Shown here: positions 48,596-58,389 of the stretch, one piece after another
Layout of the letters: every line of letters starts with the position of its first letter
Numbering within the stretch: position 1 is the stretch's first letter
DNA from: Mycobacterium sp. JS623
Lineage (GTDB): Bacteria > Actinomycetota > Actinomycetes > Mycobacteriales > Mycobacteriaceae
Reading direction: 5' to 3'
DNA length: 64,000 bases
NCBI RefSeq assembly: GCF_000328565.1
Contig: NC_019966.1
Coordinates: 5,456,001-5,520,000, forward strand
Program-made: the position numbers and the translations under genes
The notes under the pieces: generated by a model
Databases searched by the model: none
Seen by the model: the letters and a program-made list of their open reading frames with translations, nothing else
What the model was told of the DNA's origin: nothing

Positions 48596-49045
48596 ATGGA
48601 GCTTTGGGAGCTGGTGGCGCGCGAACGCATCAGGGACACACTGGCCCGCTACAACTGGTCGGGTGACGGGGCGCGCCTCGACGAGCTCGCCGAAACTTTC
48701 TGCGAGGACGGCGAGCTCGAGCTGCGCGGCAGCGACCCGGTGCGTGGTCGCGCCGCGATCGTCGAGCTGCTCGGCGGGGTCGTCTCAGCCCCGAACACGC
48801 CCGCGCAAACACCGCGTGTCAAGCGCATCGTGCGCCACAACGTGACGAACATCCGGTTCACCGACGTACAACCGGACGAGGCGCGGATCACCTGCTACTT
48901 CACGGTCGTCACCGAGATCGGCCTCGATCACTACGGCCGGTATCGCGACGTGTTCGTGCCTGTCAGCGACGACTGGCTGATCCGCCACCGCTTCGTGTCG
49001 ACCGACTGGAGCGCACCCGACTCGACGATGGCTAAAATTCATTGA
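48596..49045 (+). CDS. SnoaL-like / NTF2-fold protein
   Basis: 149 aa from ATG 48596. The layout is that of SnoaL_4-type cone-shaped alpha+beta barrels: an N-terminal helix (ELVARERIRDTLARYNWSGD), then LDELAETFCEDGELEL, a mid-domain GRAAIVELLGG, conserved RHNVTNIRF and the closing strand DDWLIRHRFVSTDW. Members include dehydratases, isomerases and non-catalytic binding proteins; the activity here cannot be assigned. It is divergent from the SRPBCC gene and convergent with mceF. Confidence 0.85.
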   Translation: MELWELVARERIRDTLARYNWSGDGARLDELAETFCEDGELELRGSDPVRGRAAIVELLGGVVSAPNTPAQTPRVKRIVRHNVTNIRFTDVQPDEARITCYFTVVTEIGLDHYGRYRDVFVPVSDDWLIRHRFVSTDWSAPDSTMAKIH

Positions 49046-49101
49046 CTCTGCGCGGAGGGCGACAAAGCGCGAGTACGCACCGCCCATAGCGCAGAGTGAA
49101 T
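49041..49101. terminator. Long inverted repeat between convergent genes
   Basis: Arms ATTGACTCTGCGC and GCGCAGAGTGAAT pair at 12 of 13 positions, with an inner GGGCG/CGCCC pair. It lies between the 3' ends of the SnoaL-like gene and mceF, so it is probably a bidirectional terminator, although no U-run follows. Confidence 0.55.
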
Positions 49102-49114
49102 GCAAGGGCAAGCG

Positions 49115-50536
49115 CTAGGGTGATGGCGGCATCAGCATCGACTGCCACGTCTTGTTGCCCGGGTGCGCCAAATCGGACCGCGTGTAACGCTTTCCGTCCG
49201 GACCGATGTAGTCACCCGTCGCGGGGTCATACGGAACGGCGGCCACCGGTGGCTGTGGCGGTGGCGCGTACTGCGGTATGCCCTGACCCGACAGCGTCGC
49301 GTTGGGGTCACCCTTCCAGTTGAGGCCGTCGTTGAGCGGGACATACTGCTCGTCGCTTTCGCACAACTCCACCGTAGGCGCGCGCTTGTCCGGTTCCGTC
49401 TCGCACGGAATATTGCGCACGCCACGAACATTCATGTCCGAATCCTGTGGAATGCGGCAGTACAACTCGCCGGCGGGCCGCTCGGGATAATCCTGGTCCG
49501 AGGGCGATCGCTGCTGCCGCACGGGCAGGAAACCAGTGTTGCAAGGCGGCGGCAGGTTGAGGTTCAGGTTGAAGTCGAGGTAGATGCCCCGATACGCCTG
49601 TTTGACACCGGAATCGGCGACGGCGATCGCCGACATGACCGCGGTGCCCTGCGGGAAAAGCACCAGCAATTGCTCGAGGTCGTTGCGGTAAGTCACCGCG
49701 ATATCGCCGAGGCTGACCAGATTCGCGAGCAGGACCGGCAGCGCGGGCGCCACCCGGTCGAACAGCGCCCTGCCTTCTTCCAGCGCAGGGCTTCCGACGT
49801 TGAGTAGATCAGCGAACGCCGCGTCCTGTGCCTTGAATTGGCGCGTGATCGACGCCATCCGCTGCGCCCACGTCGCGATCGAATCCGCCGTCTGCACTTG
49901 AGAATTCAACACAGGCGGAGACTGATCGATCAGCTGGCTGATTTGATCGACAGACTTCCCGCTCTCGATTGCCAGCGCCGTCGATCCGTCCACGATGCGC
50001 GACAGCTCAGGCCCCAGACCGCCAACGGCCTTATCCGCTTCGTCGACGACCGTCCGCAGATTGTCTGGCGGAATCGCCTGCAGTGCCCTGTTCGTCGCGT
50101 CGAGCAGGTTTCCGATATCGGCCGGAATCTGCACCCTGCCAACGGGAATGACATCGCCGTCGCGTAGCTTCTGTGAGTTGGCGGACTTCGGGGTCAGTTC
50201 GAGGAACTGTTCACCGACGGCGGAGCGGCTGTGGACCGCCGCGGAAACGTCTGACGGAACCGGAGTGTCGGAGTTGAGTGTCAGGACCGCTTGAACGCCG
50301 TCGCGGGTCGTCTCGATCGACTTGACCCTGCCGATCTCGGTGCCGCGATAAGTCACCACGGACGTCGGGTACAAACCACCCGACGCGGGCAGGTCGACCG
50401 TCACCGTGTATCGCCCGATCCCGAACAACGCGGGGACTTTCACGAAACCGAACGCCATCACGCCGACGGCGATGACGGTGATTGCCGCCATGGTCGCCAG
50501 TTGTATCCATACCTGCCGAGTCAGACGCCGCAGCAC
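49115..50536 (-). CDS. mceF: MCE family protein MceF
   Basis: About 473 aa from GTG 50536, which overlaps the stop of mceE by one base; the frame is open further upstream only inside mceE. It has an N-terminal membrane anchor (IQLATMAAITVIAVGVMAFG), then the MCE domain (YTVTVDLPASGGLYPTSVVT, TEIGRV, FLELTP), a long helical region and a polar tail with several cysteines. In the Mce complex the six MCE proteins form the periplasmic lipid-conducting needle. No mce-associated (mas) gene follows it in this window. Confidence 0.93.
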   Translation of the reverse strand: MLRRLTRQVWIQLATMAAITVIAVGVMAFGFVKVPALFGIGRYTVTVDLPASGGLYPTSVVTYRGTEIGRVKSIETTRDGVQAVLTLNSDTPVPSDVSAAVHSRSAVGEQFLELTPKSANSQKLRDGDVIPVGRVQIPADIGNLLDATNRALQAIPPDNLRTVVDEADKAVGGLGPELSRIVDGSTALAIESGKSVDQISQLIDQSPPVLNSQVQTADSIATWAQRMASITRQFKAQDAAFADLLNVGSPALEEGRALFDRVAPALPVLLANLVSLGDIAVTYRNDLEQLLVLFPQGTAVMSAIAVADSGVKQAYRGIYLDFNLNLNLPPPCNTGFLPVRQQRSPSDQDYPERPAGELYCRIPQDSDMNVRGVRNIPCETEPDKRAPTVELCESDEQYVPLNDGLNWKGDPNATLSGQGIPQYAPPPQPPVAAVPYDPATGDYIGPDGKRYTRSDLAHPGNKTWQSMLMPPSP

Positions 50537-51657
50537 TAGTACGCCCCCCACCGATATGGCGCGATCAGCGGATTGCCCGCGGTGTACGGGCTGGGCATCT
50601 GCCCGATGGTGCGGCCCCATTGAATTTCGAGGTCGGTGAGATCACCTTCCCAGCGCGTTCCGGTGAACAAGCTGCTGTCGATCCGGCTCAGCGTCAGGTC
50701 GATGACGAGGGTGATGTTGGCGAAGTCGCCGCGGAACCAGTTGGCGAGCGTGCTCTTCACCCACGGGTACGTAGATAGGAAGTCCAGCCCCTTCGTGAGC
50801 GCGGGCCCGGCGTTGGCCAGTTCCCTGAATACCGGCGCCATGTTGCGCAGGTTGTTCACGAACGATGCCTTGGTCTGGTTCACCGTCGACGTGGCGATCG
50901 CGCTGAACTTGCCGAGCGCGTCGATCGCATTGGCCAACTTGGTGCGTGAATCCGACAGCACCGCCAGCGCCTGCGGGATCGTGGTGAGCGCCCTGTCGAC
51001 AGTCTGATCCTTCGCGGCGACCTGCCCGGCCAACGAGTTGAGATGTTCAGTGGCCGCGATGATGTCGTCGGTCTGGGCGTTGAGCTGAGAGATGAAGGTG
51101 TCCAACTGATTCAGCAGGCTGCGCATGTCGTTCTCACGGCCGGCCAGGGCCTTGGCGAACGACTGGTTGATCTCCTGAAGCTGACCAAGCCCGCCGCCGT
51201 TGAGCAGAACCGACACCGACGCCAACGTCTGCTCGGTGGTCGGATAGGTATCGGCTCTGGCGAGCGGAATCACCGAACCGTTCTTGAGCTCACCCTGCGG
51301 CGCCTCGTCGGTGGGCGGAGCCAGTTCGATGTGCATGGACCCCAGCAAGCTGGTCTGCCCGATCTTCGCGGTGCTGTTCGCAGGCAGATGGACATCTTTG
51401 TTGATGCGCATGGTCACCAGCGCATGCCAGTCCTGCACCTCGATCTTGGTGACGTTGCCGACGTTGACATCTGCGACCCGCACCCGGGTGTTCTGTTGAA
51501 TCACAACGACATCAGGTAGCTGCGCTTGGATGGTGTACGAGCCGTCGCCGGAGCCTTCGGTCCCCGGCAGGGACAATGAGTTGAGTCCGCGCCACTCACA
51601 GCCAGGAATCGCGGACAGGCAGGCGACGATCAGCGCCGCGGTCAGCATGCGCCTCAC
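50536..51657 (-). CDS. mceE: MCE family lipoprotein MceE
   Basis: About 373 aa from GTG 51657, forming a GTGA overlap with mceD. The signal peptide RRMLTAALIVACLSAIPGC ends in a lipobox cysteine, as is typical for MceE (LprK-type) subunits. The MCE domain follows (YTIQAQLPDVVVIQQNTRVR, ADVNVGNV, MHIELAPP), then a coiled helical region. The frame open upstream lies within mceD and is not used. The lipid anchor would tether the needle to the membrane. Confidence 0.94.
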   Translation of the reverse strand: MRRMLTAALIVACLSAIPGCEWRGLNSLSLPGTEGSGDGSYTIQAQLPDVVVIQQNTRVRVADVNVGNVTKIEVQDWHALVTMRINKDVHLPANSTAKIGQTSLLGSMHIELAPPTDEAPQGELKNGSVIPLARADTYPTTEQTLASVSVLLNGGGLGQLQEINQSFAKALAGRENDMRSLLNQLDTFISQLNAQTDDIIAATEHLNSLAGQVAAKDQTVDRALTTIPQALAVLSDSRTKLANAIDALGKFSAIATSTVNQTKASFVNNLRNMAPVFRELANAGPALTKGLDFLSTYPWVKSTLANWFRGDFANITLVIDLTLSRIDSSLFTGTRWEGDLTDLEIQWGRTIGQMPSPYTAGNPLIAPYRWGAY

Positions 51658-52982
51658 GGAGAACCCCCAGGCGGCACCATCAGGCCCTGCAAGCCCTCGG
51701 AGGGGTCGGTGGGCATCGCCTCCGGCGGCAGGTCTCCGATGGCCGCTTCTGCCGCCAGTGGTTCTGCCGGGTTGTTTGCCGGTACTGGGACACCTGGCGG
51801 GGTCTGCGGTGGCAAGTGCGGATTCAGACGGTCTTCGCTGTAGGTGATCTCGTTCGGCCGCGCCGAGGCACCCACGAACGGGTTGGTGCCGAGCGGCGGG
51901 AAGTTGTACTGGCGGTTCTTGATGATCGGCGCGAGATACTGGACGCACAGCTTCGACGATCTCTCCCAGTTCTCTCGCGACGCGGCCTGGATTGCGCTGC
52001 AGATGAATTGGACGGTGTCGGCGAAGTTGACCGGTGCCAAGATGCCGGTGACGGCGCTCTGTGCGGGTTGGTAGATGTTCATGAAGTTCTGGAACACCGT
52101 CGGCGCGATGTGGAGGACCTGCTTGATGTCACGGCGGCTCTCGTTCAGCGCCGTGGTGACAGCGTTCAGGTGATCGACGGTGACGCCGATGCTGTCTCGG
52201 TTGTCGGCGACGAAGCCACGCAGGTCGTTCACCGCTGCGTCAAGACCCTTCGTCGCATCGGCCACTTCGTTGGGCGTGTTCGAAAGTACCGTCGTGATGT
52301 CCGCCAAGTTCGTGTTGAACGTGGCGAGCAGATCGCTGCTCGAAGACAACGCTGACACCAGCGTCTGCAGGTTTCGCACTGTGCTGAAGATGTCAGTACT
52401 GTGGTCGCCGAGAGCCGAAATCGCCTTGGAGAGTTTGACGACCGTGTCATGTGCCGTGTCGCCCTGGCCGCGCAGGTTGGCAGCCGTGCTGTTGATGAAC
52501 TCGCCGACTGGGCTCATTCCACCGGGTGTGGTGGGCTGCAGCGAGTCGGTCAGCTTCTCCAGCTGCTGGCGCAAGTCGTCCCACTCGACGGGGACCGCGG
52601 TGCGCTCCTTCGGAATTGACGCGCCGTCAGCCAGTTTCGGACCGCCGGAATATGCGGGGACGAGTTGAATGGCGCGCGCAGACACAAGTGACGGCGACAG
52701 AATCGCGGCCTGCACGTCGGCGGGCACCGGGTACTGCCTGTCGACCGAGAACGTGACCTTCGCGGCGTTCGGCTGCGGGTCGATCTCCTCCACCGTGCCG
52801 ACGGCGACGCCGAGAATGCGTACCTCATCGCCGGTGTAGAGGCCGTTGGTATTGGTGAAGTAGGCGACAAAGGTGTTCCTGGCGAAGCTCTTCCACCACG
52901 GCGTGGCTACCACAGTTATCGCGACGGCAAGCGTGATGGCCAGGGTGATCGCGGTCGCGATTCTCAACAGGCGCATGCTCAC
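51654..52982 (-). CDS. mceD: MCE family protein MceD
   Basis: 442 aa from GTG 52982, GTGA overlap with mceC. An N-terminal membrane segment (ITLAITLAVAITVVATPWW) is followed by the MCE domain (FVAYFTNTNGLYTGDEVRIL, AVGTVEEI, IQLVPAY), a long alpha-helical stretch and a proline-rich C-terminus (HLPPQTPPGVPVPANNPAEP), the usual MceD tail. Confidence 0.94.
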   Translation of the reverse strand: MSMRLLRIATAITLAITLAVAITVVATPWWKSFARNTFVAYFTNTNGLYTGDEVRILGVAVGTVEEIDPQPNAAKVTFSVDRQYPVPADVQAAILSPSLVSARAIQLVPAYSGGPKLADGASIPKERTAVPVEWDDLRQQLEKLTDSLQPTTPGGMSPVGEFINSTAANLRGQGDTAHDTVVKLSKAISALGDHSTDIFSTVRNLQTLVSALSSSSDLLATFNTNLADITTVLSNTPNEVADATKGLDAAVNDLRGFVADNRDSIGVTVDHLNAVTTALNESRRDIKQVLHIAPTVFQNFMNIYQPAQSAVTGILAPVNFADTVQFICSAIQAASRENWERSSKLCVQYLAPIIKNRQYNFPPLGTNPFVGASARPNEITYSEDRLNPHLPPQTPPGVPVPANNPAEPLAAEAAIGDLPPEAMPTDPSEGLQGLMVPPGGSP

Positions 52983-54400
52983 TGACCTCCGGTCGCCGGA
53001 ACAGGCTGCGGCCGATCGGACGTCGGTTGGGGAACGGCCGGACCGACCCCGGGTTGCGGCACGGGCGGCCCGAATGTCGGGGTCGGTAGCTCACCGGCGA
53101 CAGGCGCAAGCGCCGGCGGTCCTGGCGGCGGCCCGCCGGGCGGCGGCGCAGGCAAGGGCTCGCGGTACGGATAGCAGCCCGTTGGGCCGGGCAGCGGCAC
53201 CCCGGGCGGCCCGCAACCGGGATCGCCTGGGTTGCCCGTAATCGCTTCGGGGAGTGTCCAATTCGGCTCTCCGCTTTGCCCGGTGCGTGGGTACGGCACC
53301 GGCAGTGCCGGAGTTCCCGGCTGGCCGACACCCGGGTCGACGAGTTGCGATGGCGTCAGCACGTTGGGATCGAGACCCAGATCGGCGAAGGCGGCGTCGA
53401 TGAACGGCTGACCAAACTGACCTGGGGCCAGGTTGACCAGTGAGGCCTTGAAGAACGGCCCGGATCCCAGCACCTCGCCGAACGACATCGCGTACCGCCG
53501 AAGCAGATACAGCGTGCGCTGAAGTTCCTTCTTACGGTTGTCCAGGATCCCGAGGACACCGTTGACCTTATCGAGTGCAGGTTTGAGTTGCGTCCGGTTG
53601 TCGTTCACAACGCCGGATATCTGGTGCGACACCGCGATGAGATTGTTCAACAACGCGTCGACCGAATCGCGTTGCGACAGCAGCTCGGCCAGCAGCGCGT
53701 TGGCGTTCGCGACGAGGCTGGCGATCTGATCGCTGCGCTTGGCCAGCACAGCGGTGACCTTGTTCGCGTTGGCCAGCAGATTGCGCAACTGGGCGTCGCG
53801 GGTGTTGAGGGTGTCGGAGAACCGGGCCACCCCCTGCAATGCGATCCTCAAATCGGGCGGCGTGTCTTTGAACGTGTCCGCCAACGTGGTGAGTGCCGAT
53901 GACAGCTGCGTGGTGTCCAGCGCGCTGATGGTGGTGGTCAGGTCACCAAGTGCGTCGGGTAGGTCGTAGGGAGATTTGGTGCGCTCGAGGGGAATCGGGC
54001 CCGCGAGACTGCCGTCGCCGCGCGGGGTCAGTTCGAGGTACTTGGTGCCGAGCACGGTTTCGGTCTTGATCGCGGCCTCGGTCCGGTCGCCCAGTTCGAC
54101 GCCATCGCGGACAGTGAAGTCCACCAACACCTTGGCGCCGTCGAGGTGGATGCTGAATACTCTGCCGACGCCGAGGCCTGACACCCGAACGTCACTGCCG
54201 GGCTTGATACCGCCGGCCTCGGAGAAGTACGCCGAATAGTCGGAGGTGCCTTTGATGAACGGGATCTTGTCGTAGGAGAAGACGGCGACCACAGCGACGA
54301 TGAGAATGAGGATGCCGACGGCACCGACGACCACCCGATTGCGCTCGCTCAGCGGTCGTATATGAGGCCGCCACCGCGTTTTTCCAGTGAATCGCATCAT
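52979..54400 (-). CDS. mceC: MCE family protein MceC
   Basis: About 473 aa. ATG 54400 gives an ATGA overlap with mceB; GTG 54412 is an upstream alternative. A membrane segment (VVVGAVGILILIVAVVAVFS) is followed by the MCE domain (YSAYFSEAGGIKPGSDVRVS, GLGVGRVFSI, KYLELTP), a helical region and a very proline-rich tail (PAPPPGGPPPGPPALAPVAG) characteristic of MceC proteins. Confidence 0.94.
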   Translation of the reverse strand: MMRFTGKTRWRPHIRPLSERNRVVVGAVGILILIVAVVAVFSYDKIPFIKGTSDYSAYFSEAGGIKPGSDVRVSGLGVGRVFSIHLDGAKVLVDFTVRDGVELGDRTEAAIKTETVLGTKYLELTPRGDGSLAGPIPLERTKSPYDLPDALGDLTTTISALDTTQLSSALTTLADTFKDTPPDLRIALQGVARFSDTLNTRDAQLRNLLANANKVTAVLAKRSDQIASLVANANALLAELLSQRDSVDALLNNLIAVSHQISGVVNDNRTQLKPALDKVNGVLGILDNRKKELQRTLYLLRRYAMSFGEVLGSGPFFKASLVNLAPGQFGQPFIDAAFADLGLDPNVLTPSQLVDPGVGQPGTPALPVPYPRTGQSGEPNWTLPEAITGNPGDPGCGPPGVPLPGPTGCYPYREPLPAPPPGGPPPGPPALAPVAGELPTPTFGPPVPQPGVGPAVPQPTSDRPQPVPATGGQ

Positions 54401-55425
54401 TTCGGGGTGCACCGCCCCGAATCCTGACCGGCGAGTTTGACGAACACGGGTTGGCCGCCTTTGCCGTTGACCTTGAGAATCGCGTCGCAGAGGTAGAAGC
54501 CGAAGTAATCGCCGTAGAGGCCGTTACGGGCGAGCACCTGATAGGCGTCGGGCAGCGTCTTGACCAGGTCGTCGACGTAGTCGTGATCGGCTTCGATCTG
54601 GTCTGCAACCCGGTCCGTCTGCTGCACAAAGTCCTTGATCGGTTGTCGTGCTTCTGTCAACAGGTCGGCGACGGAGCCTGCTGCGGCGTTGATATAGGCG
54701 GTGCCAGTCGCTATGTCGTTCTTCCGCTCGGCAAGCCCCTGCACGAGTTGTGAGAGTTTGTCCAAACCTTCGGAGAACTGATCGTCGCGAGCGGCGAAGG
54801 TGCCCAGCACGGTGTCCAGGTTGGTGATGACCTGCCCGATCAGGTCGTCGCGGCCTGCGAGAGTTGTTGTCAGCGCCGAAGTCTGGGCGAGCACCGACGA
54901 GATGGTGCCGCCCTGACCCTGGAATACCTTCAGCAGTTCGCCGGACAACGCGTTGACCTGATTGGGGTCCAACGCACGAAACAGCGGACGAAAGCCGCCG
55001 ATGAGTGCGTCGACATCGAGTGCGGGTGACGTCCGTCCCAGCGGGATCGTCTCTCCGGGTTGAAGTTTGCGCACCGACCCCGCCCCCTCTTCGAGGGACA
55101 GGTAGCGGTCACCGATCAGGTTTTCGTAGCGCACTGCGGCCTTGGTGCCCTCCGTGAGCTGCAACCCCTTGTCGATGGAGAAGTCGACCGTCACGGTGCC
55201 GTCCCTGTGCAGGGTCAGGTTTTGGACCTTGCCGACCTCGACACCGGCAATGCGAACGAAGTTGCCGCCCTTGAGGCCGGATACATTCGTGAACAGTGCG
55301 CTGTAGGACACCCGCGTGTCGAACCGGAACTGCCCGAACACCGTCACCAGGACGAACATCGACACCAAGCACAGCGCGGTGAACAGCGCTACGCGCGTCG
55401 CGGCGCGAACGGTTCTGCGTCTCAC
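54397..55425 (-). CDS. mceB: MCE family protein MceB
   Basis: 342 aa, GTGA overlap with mceA. A basic N-terminus and membrane segment (ALFTALCLVSMFVLVTVFG) precede the MCE domain (YSALFTNVSGLKGGNFVRIA, VEVGKVQNL, RYLSLEEG). A helical region and a conserved end with cysteines (FYLCDAI, SGRCTP) follow. Length is normal for MceB, the shortest subunit. Confidence 0.94.
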   Translation of the reverse strand: MRRRTVRAATRVALFTALCLVSMFVLVTVFGQFRFDTRVSYSALFTNVSGLKGGNFVRIAGVEVGKVQNLTLHRDGTVTVDFSIDKGLQLTEGTKAAVRYENLIGDRYLSLEEGAGSVRKLQPGETIPLGRTSPALDVDALIGGFRPLFRALDPNQVNALSGELLKVFQGQGGTISSVLAQTSALTTTLAGRDDLIGQVITNLDTVLGTFAARDDQFSEGLDKLSQLVQGLAERKNDIATGTAYINAAAGSVADLLTEARQPIKDFVQQTDRVADQIEADHDYVDDLVKTLPDAYQVLARNGLYGDYFGFYLCDAILKVNGKGGQPVFVKLAGQDSGRCTPK

Positions 55426-56762
55426 GGGGTCCCCCCAGGCGGAGGCGGATACAGCGGCGTGCCGTCCGGTCCGTATTCCGGTGCGCCATAAGGGGGTGCA
55501 CCTGGATAGGTAGGCCAGGGACCTGGCGCCGGAGGGCCGTTGTAACGGACCTTCGGCGGCTCCGGGTTCGCCTTGGTCACCGGGAAGTAGTTCGCAAAGC
55601 CGGGGAAGCCGATGCCTGGGTTCGGCCGGATATCCAGACCAGTACCGAACCCGGTGTCGGTGACCAGATACTTCACCGGGAAGTTCTTGCTGACGTCGGG
55701 CAGCGAGCCGCAGCTGGGCTTGCCACCTGGGCCACCCTTGGCGTTGACGATCGGCAGGTTGTCGGGGAACCGGTACGGGTCGTCGCCCATCAGCAGGCCG
55801 GCGTCCATGATCACCGACTTGCCGTTGCCGCCCAACGCATCTCGACCGCCGTGGTCAAGGAACCACTGGGCACCCTGGAAAAGGCATGTGTAGGTCGGCG
55901 AATACTTCAGGAAAAGAGCGGTCGTTGGATCCAGAATGTTCATCGCCCGCACCAGGTTCGGCTGATTCGATCCGATCGTGCTGATGCCCGACTGCGAGAA
56001 TCCGACCGCCGACAGGAGCAGCTGATCGAGCGACTTCGCATGCGTGGTGATCGTGGTGCCGGTCGTCGAGAACGAGTCAAGAATCGACAGGATGTCCTGC
56101 GCTGCAGCCGAATACGCTTCAGCAGTCTGTCCGAAGAGCTGCCAGTCGTCCCGAACGGTCGGCATCCGGGGGTTCACCGCGAGCAGCACGTTGTTCGCTT
56201 CGGTGATCGCCTCACCGATGCGCTCGCCCTTGCCACGCACCGATTCGGCGACGGCGGAAAGTACTGCGTTGAGCTTCGCCGGGTCGACCGAGTGGACGAC
56301 TGACTGCAGATTCTGAAATACGGTGTTCACCTCTACGGTCACGTTGCGTGAGTGCAACACCGCGCCTGGCGCCAGCGGTGTCGCACTCGGATCGTCGGGG
56401 ACGATGAGATCGACGTACTTGGCCCCAAATGCGGTGCTGGACTTGATCTCTGCCTCAACATTGCTCGGCAGATACTGAAATGGCCCCCGATCCATTTTGA
56501 GCGTCAGCTTCGACCGACTGGCGTCCTCGCCGATGGATGCGACCTCCCCGACCTGGACACCGCGCAGCTTCACCTTCGCGCCGTCCTCCATGACCAGACC
56601 CGACCTGTCGGAGACCAGGGTGAGTGGGATGGTTTCGCGCAGCGTCCCGTTGAACAGCAGGATCGTCAGCGCGGACAGCGATGCGATCACGAGAAACAGC
56701 ACAGGTGCCCACCAGATTGGGTCGATCTTCCCCCGTCGGGATGCGTTGTCCATGCCCGTCAC
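55422..56762 (-). CDS. mceA: MCE family protein MceA
   Basis: About 446 aa from GTG 56762, GTGA overlap with yrbEB; the open frame upstream overlaps yrbEB and is not used. A membrane segment (WWAPVLFLVIASLSALTILL) is followed by the MCE domain (IPLTLVSDRSGLVMEDGAKV, VQVGEVASI, KYVDLIVP), a helical region and a proline/tyrosine-rich tail (YGPDGTPLYPPPPGG). It is the first MCE subunit of the operon. Confidence 0.94.
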   Translation of the reverse strand: MTGMDNASRRGKIDPIWWAPVLFLVIASLSALTILLFNGTLRETIPLTLVSDRSGLVMEDGAKVKLRGVQVGEVASIGEDASRSKLTLKMDRGPFQYLPSNVEAEIKSSTAFGAKYVDLIVPDDPSATPLAPGAVLHSRNVTVEVNTVFQNLQSVVHSVDPAKLNAVLSAVAESVRGKGERIGEAITEANNVLLAVNPRMPTVRDDWQLFGQTAEAYSAAAQDILSILDSFSTTGTTITTHAKSLDQLLLSAVGFSQSGISTIGSNQPNLVRAMNILDPTTALFLKYSPTYTCLFQGAQWFLDHGGRDALGGNGKSVIMDAGLLMGDDPYRFPDNLPIVNAKGGPGGKPSCGSLPDVSKNFPVKYLVTDTGFGTGLDIRPNPGIGFPGFANYFPVTKANPEPPKVRYNGPPAPGPWPTYPGAPPYGAPEYGPDGTPLYPPPPGGTP

Positions 56763-57601
56763 CCCGAGAGGTGGAAGTTGCCAGACTGCCCGTACACCGA
56801 CAGTGTGATGGTCAACAGGATGAAAACGCCTGCGGTGATGGAGGTGCGCACCGCGCGACCCACCGCCTCCCCTACGCCGGCCGGGCCGCCGGTGACGGTG
56901 TAGCCGTAGTAGGTGTGCACCGCCATCACGGCGGCCGCCATCGACAACGCCTCGATGAAGGACCACAACAGGTCCGTCGGCTGCAGGAACGTGGTGAAGT
57001 AGTGGTCGTAGACACCTCGCGATTGCCCGTAGACGATCGTCGTCCCGAACCGGGTCGCCAGGAACGACATCAGCACCGAGACGGTGTAGATCGGGATGAC
57101 CGCGACCACGCCCGCCACGATGCGAGTGGACGCCAGATAGGTGATTACCCGGATCCCCATCACTTCCAGCGCATCGATCTCCTCATTGATGCGCATGGCC
57201 CCGATCTGCGCGGTGGCACCGGCACCTATGGTCGCCGCCAGCGCCACACCCGCGGTCGCCGGGGCGATGAACCGAACGTTGAGAAACGCCCCGAGAAAGC
57301 CGGTGAGGGCTTCGATCCCGACATTGGACAGCGTGTTGTAACCCTGCGCGGCGATCAACGCGCCGGTGCACAACGTGAGGAAGCCGATGATCGCCACCGT
57401 GCCGCCGATGACGGCCAACGCTCCGGTGCCCATGCCCATGCCCGCGATCTGGCGTAGCACCATCGCGGGATAGCGCCGCACAGCGTTGGGGGTATGCCAG
57501 AGCGCTTGGCCGTAGAAGGCGGTCTGCTCCCCGAGCCTGCGAGTCCGGTCGACGAGCGCTAAGTCGATGCGCGATCCACTTCGTTTCTCGCTGATCGTCA
57601 C
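56759..57601 (-). CDS. yrbEB: YrbE/MlaE-type permease B
   Basis: 280 aa, an integral membrane permease of the MlaE family with about five or six membrane segments. The cytoplasmic EQ-loop-like motif is INEEIDALEVMGI, which would contact the MceG-type ATPase encoded elsewhere. With YrbEA it forms the membrane pore under the MCE needle. GTG 57601 overlaps the stop of yrbEA (GTGA). Confidence 0.95.
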   Translation of the reverse strand: MTISEKRSGSRIDLALVDRTRRLGEQTAFYGQALWHTPNAVRRYPAMVLRQIAGMGMGTGALAVIGGTVAIIGFLTLCTGALIAAQGYNTLSNVGIEALTGFLGAFLNVRFIAPATAGVALAATIGAGATAQIGAMRINEEIDALEVMGIRVITYLASTRIVAGVVAVIPIYTVSVLMSFLATRFGTTIVYGQSRGVYDHYFTTFLQPTDLLWSFIEALSMAAAVMAVHTYYGYTVTGGPAGVGEAVGRAVRTSITAGVFILLTITLSVYGQSGNFHLSG

Positions 57602-58389
57602 GGCGCCACTTTCACACCGAACGCAGTGGCCAGAATGTTGATGAGAAACAGCGCCATGAAGGCAAACACCACAGTTTCGTTGACGGCGTTGCCAACCGCC
57701 GTCGGCCCGCCGCCGACGTGCAGGCCCTTGTAGCAGGCGATCAAGCCTGCCGAGAGGCCGAAGAGCAGCGCCTTGACCAAGGAGACGACCACCTGTGGCA
57801 GGCCGGTCAACAGAGTCATCCCCGCGACGAAGGCCCCCGGCGTTACATGCTGGATGAAGACCACAAAGAAGTAACTCCCGGCGAGCCCGACGACCGCGAC
57901 CACCGAATACAGCATCAGCGCAACGAAAGTCGCGGCAATCACCCGTGGCACCACCAGAGCTTGAACGGGGTCGACGCCGATGACTTTCATGGCGTCGATC
58001 TCCTCACGGATTGTTCGCGCGCCCAGATCGGCACACATCGCGGTGGCTGCCGCACCGGAGACGACGATCGCTGTGACCACTGGCCCCACCTGCGTCACCG
58101 ACGCCAGCGCTGCACCAGCACCGGACAGGTCGCCCGCGCCGACTTCGATCAGCACGATGTTGAGCGTGAAGACGATCAGCACCGTGTACGGAATGGACAG
58201 CACTAGCGTTGGCACGATCGACACCCTGGCCACGAACCAGATCTGATCCAGCAACTCGCGCCACGCGAACGGTGGACGAACCATGGCGGCGAATGTCTCG
58301 CCGATCAGGACGACGAAGTCTCCGATGGCGAATGCGGGTTTGGACCAGACAGTCTCTGTCACGGTCGGCCGCCGAGAGGACGAACGCAT
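57598..58389 (-). CDS. yrbEA: YrbE/MlaE-type permease A
   Basis: About 263 aa from ATG 58389. The frame is open for 48 codons more, but that stretch (GNACGICGGVLARGND) is unlike YrbE N-termini; MRSSSRRPTVTETVWSKPAF fits the family. It has several membrane segments and the IREEIDAMKVIGV loop. It opens the yrbEA-yrbEB-mceABCDEF operon; the 257-nt region upstream, to the divergent zinc-finger gene at 58647, must hold the promoter. Which of the mycobacterial mce operon types this is cannot be decided by eye. Confidence 0.93.
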   Translation of the reverse strand: MRSSSRRPTVTETVWSKPAFAIGDFVVLIGETFAAMVRPPFAWRELLDQIWFVARVSIVPTLVLSIPYTVLIVFTLNIVLIEVGAGDLSGAGAALASVTQVGPVVTAIVVSGAAATAMCADLGARTIREEIDAMKVIGVDPVQALVVPRVIAATFVALMLYSVVAVVGLAGSYFFVVFIQHVTPGAFVAGMTLLTGLPQVVVSLVKALLFGLSAGLIACYKGLHVGGGPTAVGNAVNETVVFAFMALFLINILATAFGVKVAP

